In this document: positions 1 to 7,339 of the stretch, one piece after another
How the letters are laid out: the number at the start of each line of letters is the position of its first letter
How positions within the stretch are numbered: the first letter of the stretch is position 1
NCBI GenBank assembly: GCA_030605125.1
Contig: JAUWBD010000006.1
Location: 1-54,269, forward strand
Direction: 5' to 3'
DNA from: Verrucomicrobiota bacterium
GTDB taxonomy: Bacteria; Verrucomicrobiota; Verrucomicrobiia; Opitutales; Opitutaceae
DNA length: 54,269 bases
The notes under the pieces: generated by a model
The model's input: only the letters and a program-made list of their open reading frames with translations
Database searches by the model: none
Told to the model about the DNA's origin: nothing
Translations under genes and position numbers: made by a program

Positions 1-123
1 GGCCCGGTGGCCCAGTGGGGCTACCAGGCCCCGCCCCCCGCTCCGGGGCCCGGCGCGCCTCGGGGGGCGGGCTGCCGGGGGGGGGGGTTGGGGTTTGGTG
101 GGGGAACCGAAGGGCTCGCGAGC
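1..123. other. G-rich intergenic edge with an 11-G run
   Basis: No gene is supported here. The stretch is GC-extreme and holds an 11-base G run at 77-87 followed by further G tracts to about 105, separated by TT, TTT and T, a pattern able to form a G-quadruplex on the plus strand. It lies directly downstream of the PEP-CTERM gene on the minus strand. A homopolymer this long is also a common sequencing or assembly error site. Confidence 0.5.
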
Positions 124-1062
124 TCAAGCTCGTCGGCGCCGGCGGGCGGCCAAGGCGGGCACGGCGGCGGCCAGGGCGGCCAGCAGCGCGACGGTCCCCG
201 GCTCGGGAATGTTGACGAGGGTGATGTCGTCGAAGTGCACCTTCACGAGGTCGTTGGCCCCGACCTGGGCGCGGAAAAACTGCAGCGGATCGGCGCCCGG
301 GTTGGAGGTGTTGAGGCTGCCGAAGCTCCACGGCACGGTGGTGCCGGCGATGCCCGCGATGGTCGTGCTCTGGACGTCGCCGCCCACGCTGCCGGTGAGC
401 GTCAGGCTGGTGAAGGTCTTGGCGACGGGATCGATGACGATGTCGAAGGTGAGGTAGGTGCCGAGATCGGCGAAGCTGGTGTAGGAGCCGATGTTGGTCA
501 CCTGGCCGCTGTTGCCGGAGGCGGACGAGCGGTAGAAGTTCATCACGCCGCCCGCGCCGGTGTCCTGCACGACGATTCCCCACCAATACTTGGTCGCGTA
601 GTCCGTGGTGACCGAGGAGCCGTTGTTGCCGATGACCGAGAGATCGCCGGCGCCGAAGGAGAGGGTGAGCTGGCTGCCGGTGCCCAAGGACATCGACTCG
701 ATGTTCATCGAGAAGGAAAAGCGGACCGCCTGCGTCGGGTCGGTGAAGGTGACGCCGGCGCCGGCCATGTCGATGCGCGCACCGGTCGCGTTGCCCGCGC
801 CGGAGCCCGTGCCCGAGGTGTCGATCGTCATCGCGAGCGAGCCGCTCAGCGGACTGGAGGACGAGGCGGTGGTGTAGCTGGACGAGGTGAACAGATTGGT
901 CCAGACGGCGGTGCCGGGCAGGGACGGATCGTCGATGCCGACGACGGTCGAGCCGGCGGTGTAGCCCGAATCGAAGTTGATCGTGGTCTGGGCGAAGGAC
1001 AGCGCGCCGGGACAGAGCGCGGCGAGGAGGAAGACCGGAAGACCGGAGCGGAGGTGTTTCAT
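124..1062 (-). CDS. PEP-CTERM sorted secreted protein with a shared beta-sandwich-like module
   Basis: A 312-aa exported protein. It starts with a signal peptide (MKHLRSGLPVFLLAAL then cleavage near SFAQ) and ends in a PEP-CTERM anchor: NIPEPGTVALL, a hydrophobic helix and the tail AARRRRRA. By family knowledge this tail is recognised by an exosortase, which places the mature protein at the cell surface or in extracellular matrix. The body begins INFDSGYTAGSTVVGIDD and ends VKVHFDDITLVN; the same module is found in three other proteins of this window. The Met at 1062 was chosen over the upstream Met because only it begins a signal peptide. It is divergent from a LacI-type regulator, which may control it. 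Ligand unknown; the module resembles concanavalin-like sugar-binding folds only by inference. Confidence 0.85.
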   Translation of the reverse strand: MKHLRSGLPVFLLAALCPGALSFAQTTINFDSGYTAGSTVVGIDDPSLPGTAVWTNLFTSSSYTTASSSSPLSGSLAMTIDTSGTGSGAGNATGARIDMAGAGVTFTDPTQAVRFSFSMNIESMSLGTGSQLTLSFGAGDLSVIGNNGSSVTTDYATKYWWGIVVQDTGAGGVMNFYRSSASGNSGQVTNIGSYTSFADLGTYLTFDIVIDPVAKTFTSLTLTGSVGGDVQSTTIAGIAGTTVPWSFGSLNTSNPGADPLQFFRAQVGANDLVKVHFDDITLVNIPEPGTVALLAALAAAVPALAARRRRRA

Positions 1063-1188
1063 GGTGTGGATGGGATAACCGGCTCGGGGGAGAAGCCGTC
1101 CTGCGAGGGGGCTGGATGGAGAGCCCGCGCCACCCGAGGATGGGCGAAATGAACATCGGGCTTTCCTTTCGCACAACGGGCGCCAATT

Positions 1189-1210
1189 TTAACAGTTAAC
1201 ATGAGGTTAA
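1189..1210. promoter_or_regulatory. Probable LacI-type operator, TTAAC triple half-site
   Basis: Two overlapping inverted repeats are visible: TTAAC-A-GTTAA at 1189-1199 and TTAAC-ATGAG-GTTAA at 1196-1210. They sit in a short AT-rich patch between the divergent PEP-CTERM and LacI genes and cover the ribosome binding site (GAGG, 1203-1206) of the regulator. This placement suggests autoregulation and control of the divergent gene. The binding protein is inferred. Confidence 0.5.
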
Positions 1211-1212
1211 AC

Positions 1213-2238
1213 ATGCGCGCCGTCGCCGAGGCCGCCGGGGTGTCCGTCGCCACCGCGTCGATGGCGCTGCGCGATCTGTCGAGGGTGAACGCCGCCACCC
1301 GGGCGCGGGTGCGGGAGATCGCCGCGCGGCTCGGCTACGTGCGGGATCCGCAGCTGGCGAACGCGATGAGCTTCGCGCGCAGGCCGGCCAAATCGATCTA
1401 CCGCGAGACGATCGCGTTTCTCGCGGACGTGCCGCCCCCGGACTATGCGCGGCACGACTGGCTCGCGGAGATGCACGCGGGCGCCACGCGCCAGGCCGAC
1501 CGCCTCGGCTACGGCGTCGAGCGCTTCGCCTACCCCTCCTCGACGCGGGCCCAGCGCACGCTCGGGCGCAGCCTGCACGCGCGCGGCGTCCGCGGGCTGG
1601 TCGTCACGCCCGCCTTCGTCGGCCGCACGGCCTTCCGCCTGGACATCCCCTGGGACAAGTTTTTCGCGGTGGAGATCGGCCAGACGCTCGCATCGCCGGA
1701 GCTGCCCCGCGTGGTGCGCGACCATCCCGACGACTACGCGGGGCTTTTCGAGGAGCTCCGGACCCGCGGCTATCGCCGGATCGGGCTCGCCATCACCGAC
1801 TGGGAGGAGCGGCGGCATCGCTGGGCGATCCTGTCTTCGTATTTGTCTTTCAACTACAGGAATCCCGGGCTCGCCCTGATCCGACCGCTGGCGGACGCCG
1901 ACCCCTACTCGACGGACGAAGGCATCGATCGCTGGTTCGACCGGGAGCGCCCCGACGTGGTGGTCACGAACGGCCCGGAGCTGGGCGCGTGGCTGCGCAA
2001 GCGCGGGCTCGCCACGCCCGGCGACGTCGGCCTCTGCCGGATCGATTGCATGGAGGGGCGCCCGGACACGGGGCTGCGGCCCGACTACGCCGCCATCGGC
2101 CGGGCAGCGCTCACCTTGCTCACGGGCTACCTGGAGCACGGCGAAGAGGAGGAGCGGCACGGCCGGCGCCCCGTGTTGTGCATCCCCCATTCGTGGCACG
2201 AGGGCCGGACGCTACGCCCCCGCCCAAATGGTGCCTGA
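1213..2238 (+). CDS. LacI-family transcriptional regulator
   Basis: A 341-aa regulator of normal LacI/GalR length. The N-terminal helix-turn-helix and hinge read MRAVAEAAGVSVATASMALRD then TRARVREIAARLGYVRDP, typical of the family; the rest is a periplasmic-binding-protein-like effector domain with the usual TRGYRRIGLAI segment and the PDVVVTNGPELGAWLRKRG segment. An earlier ATG at 1201 is in frame, but 1213 is preferred because GAGG lies six bases before it and the family normally begins right at this motif. The gene is divergent from the PEP-CTERM gene. The effector is probably a sugar or oligosaccharide; which one cannot be read from the sequence. Confidence 0.9.
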   Translation: MRAVAEAAGVSVATASMALRDLSRVNAATRARVREIAARLGYVRDPQLANAMSFARRPAKSIYRETIAFLADVPPPDYARHDWLAEMHAGATRQADRLGYGVERFAYPSSTRAQRTLGRSLHARGVRGLVVTPAFVGRTAFRLDIPWDKFFAVEIGQTLASPELPRVVRDHPDDYAGLFEELRTRGYRRIGLAITDWEERRHRWAILSSYLSFNYRNPGLALIRPLADADPYSTDEGIDRWFDRERPDVVVTNGPELGAWLRKRGLATPGDVGLCRIDCMEGRPDTGLRPDYAAIGRAALTLLTGYLEHGEEEERHGRRPVLCIPHSWHEGRTLRPRPNGA

Positions 2239-2282
2239 CGCCATTTGCCCGATTCGCGCCCGGCGGTCGCGCCCTTATGATC

Positions 2283-2301
2283 ACGGCTCCATTCGAGCCG
2301 T
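2283..2301 (+). terminator. Weak hairpin after the LacI gene
   Basis: ACGGCTC-CATTC-GAGCCGT is a perfect 7-bp stem 45 bases after the LacI stop codon. It is followed by CCTTC and not by a T run, so it is at best a weak terminator for the plus strand. Confidence 0.3.
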
Positions 2302-2306
2302 CCTTC

Positions 2307-2336
2307 AAAAAAACGGCGGCCGGTAACCGGCCGCCG
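2307..2336 (-). terminator. Rho-independent terminator of the large glycosidase-like gene
   Basis: On the minus strand a perfect 10-bp stem (CGGCGGCCGG with its complement, loop TTA) is followed at once by seven T residues. It lies 32 bases after the stop codon of the convergent minus-strand gene. This is the clearest intrinsic terminator in the window. Confidence 0.85.
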
Positions 2337-2368
2337 CATCGGTGATCGAACGTGGTCGCGAGCGGCGG

Positions 2369-5300
2369 CTAGGCGCCGATCTCGAAATACACGGCGGGGC
2401 CGCCGCTGATCGCGCCGGTGTCGATCGGGATGACGAGCCACTGCGCCCCCTGGTTATCGGTTTCCACCGTCGTGGGGAGCACCACGCCCGAGCGGCGTTG
2501 GCCGTTGGGCATGAGCGGATAGACCTTGAGCGTAGCGGCGTTGTCGTTGCGAAGGCGCAGCTCCATGTTGGCACGACGCAGGAGAACCGGAATCCTCCCC
2601 CACCCCTTTTCCAGCGAGGTGGTGAGCTGGGAGAGCCGGCGGTAGTCGGCGAAGGTCTGCTCGGTGTTGATCGCGTCGGTGGACACGATCAGCAGCAGCC
2701 GCTCCGAGGTGCGCACGGTTTTTTCGAGGTCGGGCGAGCGTGAGGTCACCAGCACGCCGAACGAACTGCGCAGGACCGGCGCCGGCCGGCTCTCGATCCG
2801 CAAGTCGGGAAGAAGCGGAGGCTCCATCGTGGCCGGGGTCGCCGTGCCGTCGGCGAGAAACGCCGGCACCGTGGCTCCCTGGCTGCGAGGGGTGACGACC
2901 GTGAACAAGCGTTTGGCCGGTTCGAGGCGAAGCTGTTCCGTGTCGCTGTGATAGACTCCGGACGCGTAGTATTTACGTGGTCTGTCGCTCAAGTCGGGGC
3001 TGACGGTCTGGTTCGAAGACGCGTTCAGCACGTTTAGCTGAGCGCTCTTCAATTCGTCGACGACGCTCGGGAACTCGGGCTGCTGCGCGGAGAAGCTCCA
3101 CGAGTGGTCGATGGCGTAGTCGAGGGCTCGGGGGCCGACGAAGCGCGAGCGCAGCGCGAACTCGTCGCACGAGACGCGCACGAACTTGCCGTTGATCAAG
3201 GCGTCCATCTTCTGCGCCTCGATCTGCAGGGTGTTGGCGGCGAGCCCGGTCCAGTTGGCCGGCGTGAGCTTCTTAGCGGCGGGCGGGGAGTTTTTGTGCC
3301 AGCGACCGGTGCGCCGCACGACGGCCGGCTGCGAGCCGGCGCCGCCGATGTGGATGATCAAATCGTAGGTCGGATCATATTCGGCGGACGACGAGGCCTC
3401 GTTGAGATCGGAGGCGATCGGCGTGAAGGTGACGGCCTGGATCGTGCCGGGGGCGGTCGGAAGATCCGCGATGGTCTCCACGTAGTCGTAGAGGCCGGTG
3501 GGCGAGTTGATCTTGTAGCCGATCCGCACGTGGTTGTTCCCCCTGATCTCCAGCACGATCGCGTGCGGGGCGTTGTATGAGATGTTGTCACTGTTCGTCA
3601 CGGCCACGCGGAGCATTTGCTTCGCGGGCGGAACGCCTTCGACGGCATCCGTCTCAAACTGGATACCCCGGAGGAATATCTGCCGCGGGTGGGCGAAAAA
3701 ATCCATCGGGGCGGCGCTCGTCGCCTTCGTGCGGACCATCGCGCTGGGATGGCCGGTGTTGGCGGCGGTGAGGAGTAGCTTGCCGCCGGCGGAGGCGACG
3801 CTGCAGGCGTTGTTGCTCGTGAACGACGTCCAAAAGGTGAACGCGTTCCACGAGGGCTCGTTCACCCCGGAGGCGGTCTCGACGACGCCGTCGGCGAAGT
3901 CGTCGCGCGCGACCGCCGGCCACTCCACGCGCATGCCGAAGCGGGTGAGCAACGGCAGCGCCTTGAAGCCGTAGTCGAAACCCCAGCGGTTTTTGTGCAC
4001 CACGTCCACCATCGGGTTTACCACCACCTCAACATGATGCGGCGAGGTCGCCACGTCGCCGCGACCGTAGAGAAACGCGGCCATATACTCCGACGCCTTG
4101 GCGGCGGGATCGCTGCGAATCTTGAAAACCTGGGCGGGGTCCACCGCCATGGTTCCCGAACCGGCGTTGAACCGCGACAGCGGCTGACCGTGCTGGGCGA
4201 TCATCGACCAGCCCTGCAACGCGGCATAGGCGGGGAAGGCGAGTCCGGCTTCGTAACGGAAGGGATTCCAATACGGCTGGCTCCACTCGGTGATGACATA
4301 GGGGCGACCCGATTGCCTCGCCTGCCCCGCGTCGCGCACGAAGAGCAGCGCGTCGTCGGTGGCGCTTTTGTTGTTGTGCCTCCACTCGACGCCGGAGCCG
4401 GGGGCGCCCGCCGATCCGTGGTCGGAGTAGGCGTGGTTGTCCGCCATCGTCATGGTGTCACGGATCAGGCCGCCCGGCAGATCGGAGCCCACGTTGTGAT
4501 CCACGATCAGCGAACGAAGCCCCAGGCCGCGCATGGTCTGGAGCATCCAGGCGTGCACGTCCTGCTCCAGGTCCACCTCGAAGCGACGCAGGTCGCGCCA
4601 GTCGTTCCAGTCATGCTCATTCTTATCGGGGTCGGGATCGGGCGCTTTCACCGAGGGAATGGGAATGTCGTCGAAGCTGGTATAAGCCTCGGGGAGAACC
4701 GACAAAGTGCGGGTGGTCGCGTCCTTCCACTTGGTTTTTAGCTCGGCCAAGTCGTCGCCGTAGGCGCCCCGCAGCCATTGGCGCCAGCGGGCCAGCAAAC
4801 CGGGCTCTTCGGAGAGCACGGGGGAGTTGACGGAATTCGGCGTTCCGACCGTATCCGCCCCGAGCTGGAAGATGAGCCCCGCTTCGTTGCGAACGTTCGT
4901 GAAGACGACCTGCGGATCCTTCGCCAGGCAGGTGTTTGCGGCCAGTCCCTTATAGGCGGAGCCGGCGGCGATGTTCGGATTCGTCTCCGTGTAGAGCCGG
5001 CTGACCGCGGCCTTCCAGTGATCGCGAGTCGCCTGATCGTAGGCCAGCTTCACCTTGAGCCGCTTCAAGCGCGCGGTGTCGGAATAGAACGGCTGCGTGC
5101 CGTAGAACGCGCACCAGGCGGTCGAGGCGTCCATGACCAGATAGATCCCTTTGGCGCGCAGTTTTTCCACGAGTTTCTGCCACTGCGCCCAGCGAGCCTC
5201 GTTGAATTGGCCGTCGGTGGTGGAGCCCTCCATCAGATAGACGTCGAGGAAGTGCGGGCGGTAGGCGTTGTAGCCGGCGCGGGCGATCTGGTCCACGTAG

Positions 5301-6430
5301 GTCTGCAGATGCGAGTCGGGGGCGTTTGCCGTCAAAGGAAAGTCCAGCATAACTTCCGCCGCGCAGAACAGCCGGACCTTTTCGCCGTTCCCGCCCGAAA
5401 CGAAGGAGAGTTCGCCGTCTTGATCGAGCTCGGCGAAGCCCCGGCTGTTGATGAGCGCGTGGCCGCCGGAGGCCACGTTCAACATGCCCTCCAGGTTGAG
5501 GATCGAATCCTGCGGCACCGCCATCGCCGTCGACGCCGTCAAGTATTCCAACCACTCCGCGCCGAGCCCCTCGGGCATGGCGGCGGTGGCGACCCAGGGC
5601 TCGGCCTGGTTGGAGACGCGCACGTCGTCCACGTCCACGTTCACCACGTCGTCCGAGCCGGAGAGCACCCAGAATTGATGGTTGGGCGCGGCGGTGTCCG
5701 AGGCGGAGAGCCGCCACGGCAAGGCGCCGCCGTTCACGGCGAGGACGCGCGAGGTGACGTCCATGCCGTTCACCATGACGTTCGCATAACGCTTCTTCAC
5801 GGGATCGACGGTGATCCTGAACTCCGTGTAGGGGGTGTTCGCCGGAATCGCCGCGACCTGCGGGATCGGCGCGATGTTCGCCCAAGCACGGCCGTCCGGC
5901 ACGCCTCCCTCAAGGTGGATGTGATAACGGTCGTTGTGGGCCTCGAGCGTGAGCCAGTTCTTCGTGAGATCCCACACGCCGGGCCCGTCGTTTCGCCCGA
6001 AGTGGATCCGAGCCTGCCGCGTGCCCGGGAACCGGGCGTGGACGCCGGTCAGCCGAAGCTTGAACGAGACCGTGAAGGTTTTGTCGAAATCCACGCCGCA
6101 GTTCGCGAAGTCGAGATAGTAGCCGTAGGCGCCGCTCGCGTTGTCGTCGGTGAGACGAAGCGCTTTCGCGCTGCTCGCGCCGCCGGAGACCACGGTCCAT
6201 TTGGAGGCGCTGCCGGTGACCTTGGCTTTCCAGGCCTCGCCGGTGCCGAGATCCGGATCGATCGTGTCCACGGCGCTGGCGCCCACGACGTAGGCGTTGT
6301 CCTCGAAGGTCAGCAGTTTGGTCTGGGCCGCGAGCGGAGTCGCGACCGGGAGTCCGCCGAGGGAGAGGGCGGCTCCGGCAAGGAACAAGCACGACCGGGC
6401 GTGCCGGCGCGGGTATCTGGGGGTGTTCAT
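2369..6430 (-). CDS. Very large secreted glycosidase-like protein with N-terminal beta-sandwich module
   Basis: A 1353-aa exported protein. Residues 1-35 form a signal peptide ending PLAAQ. Residues about 38-275 are the module shared with the PEP-CTERM proteins (TFEDNAYVVGASAVDTIDPD to VNVDVDDVRVSN). Residues about 300-830 look like a TIM-barrel glycosidase: GYNAYRPHFLDVYLMEGST, a candidate acid/base Glu516 in VFTNVRNEAG and a candidate nucleophile Glu715 in YVITEWSQPY. The C-terminal 450 residues look beta-rich. The core is clearly paralogous to the protein at 7336-9579, which has matching Glu positions. By clan GH-A logic both would be retaining glycosidases, but I cannot assign a known GH family or substrate. 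It is the last gene of the minus-strand cluster, followed by a strong terminator. Its own start is 156 bases from the esterase stop, so it may have its own promoter. Confidence 0.8.
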   Translation of the reverse strand: MNTPRYPRRHARSCLFLAGAALSLGGLPVATPLAAQTKLLTFEDNAYVVGASAVDTIDPDLGTGEAWKAKVTGSASKWTVVSGGASSAKALRLTDDNASGAYGYYLDFANCGVDFDKTFTVSFKLRLTGVHARFPGTRQARIHFGRNDGPGVWDLTKNWLTLEAHNDRYHIHLEGGVPDGRAWANIAPIPQVAAIPANTPYTEFRITVDPVKKRYANVMVNGMDVTSRVLAVNGGALPWRLSASDTAAPNHQFWVLSGSDDVVNVDVDDVRVSNQAEPWVATAAMPEGLGAEWLEYLTASTAMAVPQDSILNLEGMLNVASGGHALINSRGFAELDQDGELSFVSGGNGEKVRLFCAAEVMLDFPLTANAPDSHLQTYVDQIARAGYNAYRPHFLDVYLMEGSTTDGQFNEARWAQWQKLVEKLRAKGIYLVMDASTAWCAFYGTQPFYSDTARLKRLKVKLAYDQATRDHWKAAVSRLYTETNPNIAAGSAYKGLAANTCLAKDPQVVFTNVRNEAGLIFQLGADTVGTPNSVNSPVLSEEPGLLARWRQWLRGAYGDDLAELKTKWKDATTRTLSVLPEAYTSFDDIPIPSVKAPDPDPDKNEHDWNDWRDLRRFEVDLEQDVHAWMLQTMRGLGLRSLIVDHNVGSDLPGGLIRDTMTMADNHAYSDHGSAGAPGSGVEWRHNNKSATDDALLFVRDAGQARQSGRPYVITEWSQPYWNPFRYEAGLAFPAYAALQGWSMIAQHGQPLSRFNAGSGTMAVDPAQVFKIRSDPAAKASEYMAAFLYGRGDVATSPHHVEVVVNPMVDVVHKNRWGFDYGFKALPLLTRFGMRVEWPAVARDDFADGVVETASGVNEPSWNAFTFWTSFTSNNACSVASAGGKLLLTAANTGHPSAMVRTKATSAAPMDFFAHPRQIFLRGIQFETDAVEGVPPAKQMLRVAVTNSDNISYNAPHAIVLEIRGNNHVRIGYKINSPTGLYDYVETIADLPTAPGTIQAVTFTPIASDLNEASSSAEYDPTYDLIIHIGGAGSQPAVVRRTGRWHKNSPPAAKKLTPANWTGLAANTLQIEAQKMDALINGKFVRVSCDEFALRSRFVGPRALDYAIDHSWSFSAQQPEFPSVVDELKSAQLNVLNASSNQTVSPDLSDRPRKYYASGVYHSDTEQLRLEPAKRLFTVVTPRSQGATVPAFLADGTATPATMEPPLLPDLRIESRPAPVLRSSFGVLVTSRSPDLEKTVRTSERLLLIVSTDAINTEQTFADYRRLSQLTTSLEKGWGRIPVLLRRANMELRLRNDNAATLKVYPLMPNGQRRSGVVLPTTVETDNQGAQWLVIPIDTGAISGGPAVYFEIGA

Positions 6431-6500
6431 GGGGGTTTGGTTTCTGGGGGGATCGCGCCGCGACGGGCACGGCAGGGCCGGCCCGCGTGGTCGCGAGGAG

Positions 6501-6529
6501 CGCGCCGTCGTCGGGGATACGACGGCGCG
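6501..6529. terminator. Strong 11-bp hairpin between the SGNH esterase and the large glycosidase gene
   Basis: CGCGCCGTCGT and its exact complement flank a 7-base loop. There is no T run on either side, so it may act as a terminator or transcript-stabilising hairpin for the minus-strand esterase operon that ends 58 bases earlier. Confidence 0.4.
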
Positions 6530-6586
6530 AAAGTCTGGGGTGGACGACGGGGAGGAAAGCGGCCCGTCGCCCCTAAAACCGAATGC

Positions 6587-7339
6587 TCAGCGAGGCCTCA
6601 ACAGCCGCTCGATCTCGCCCTGGATGGCGTCCGCGAGCGCCGCGTAGCCCTTGGCGTTCAAGTGGACCTTGTCCGGCTCGTAGAGCGAGGCGTCGAGCAG
6701 GCCGTCCGCACCGCGGAACGACGGGCCCAGATCGATCAAGGAAAGTTTTTCACCAGCGGCCAAAGCGGCCAGCTTCGTCGTGATGTTTCGGATACGGGCA
6801 TCGTATTCCGGCTGGCGCGGAAGCAGGCCGAGCAACAGGAATTTCACGCGTGGCAAACGCAGACGGACCGCCTCGAGGACCGCGCCCACGCCACGGACGA
6901 TCTCCTCGTCCGTGCCGCCGTTGAAGTCGCCGTAGAGGTTGTTCGTGCCGATCATGAGCACGACCAGCTCCGGGCGGCGGCCATCGAGCATCCCGTGCTC
7001 GAGGCGCCAGAGCGTCTGCCGGGTGCTGTCGCCGCCGATGCCGAGCGGGACGGAAAATGCGGCGAAGCGCTCCCGCCAGACCGCCCTGCCCTCGCCCTGC
7101 CAGTTGCGGGTCAACGAATCGCCGAGGAATACGACGCGCGCCTCGGGATCTCCCAAGCCGCGGATATCGTCGTGCATTTTCAGCCAGCCTTCGGGCCGGC
7201 TTGGCCAATAACCCCAGGCGGGCTCCCACGGTTTTCCCTTCGGCGGAGCGACGGCCAACTTCGCGAAGTCGTCGGCGAACAGGGCGCCTGCGCCGAATGC
7301 GAGGCCAAGAGAGAGCAGACAAAAGCGGAGGAAAATCAT
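6587..7339 (-). CDS. Secreted SGNH/GDSL-family esterase
   Basis: A 250-aa exported hydrolase with signal peptide MIFLRFCLLSLGLAFGAGALFA. It carries all four SGNH blocks: VVFLGDSLTRNW (Ser nucleophile), GIGGDSTRQTLW (Gly), MIGTNNLYGD (Asn) and the C-terminal DKVHLNAKG (Asp and His). In this setting the family usually removes acetyl or other acyl groups from polysaccharides, or acts like PAF-acetylhydrolase; carbohydrate esterase is the better fit to the neighbours. The start codon overlaps the stop of the glycosidase gene upstream by ATGA, so the two are translationally coupled. Last gene of the four-gene minus-strand hydrolase cluster. Confidence 0.9.
   Translation of the reverse strand: MIFLRFCLLSLGLAFGAGALFADDFAKLAVAPPKGKPWEPAWGYWPSRPEGWLKMHDDIRGLGDPEARVVFLGDSLTRNWQGEGRAVWRERFAAFSVPLGIGGDSTRQTLWRLEHGMLDGRRPELVVLMIGTNNLYGDFNGGTDEEIVRGVGAVLEAVRLRLPRVKFLLLGLLPRQPEYDARIRNITTKLAALAAGEKLSLIDLGPSFRGADGLLDASLYEPDKVHLNAKGYAALADAIQGEIERLLRPR

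Noticed and set aside
6730-6741. Another match to the TTGWTCGAWCAA motif (10 of 12)
   Set aside because: It lies inside the coding sequence of the SGNH esterase, far from any start codon, and is what chance predicts for GATCGATC-rich DNA.
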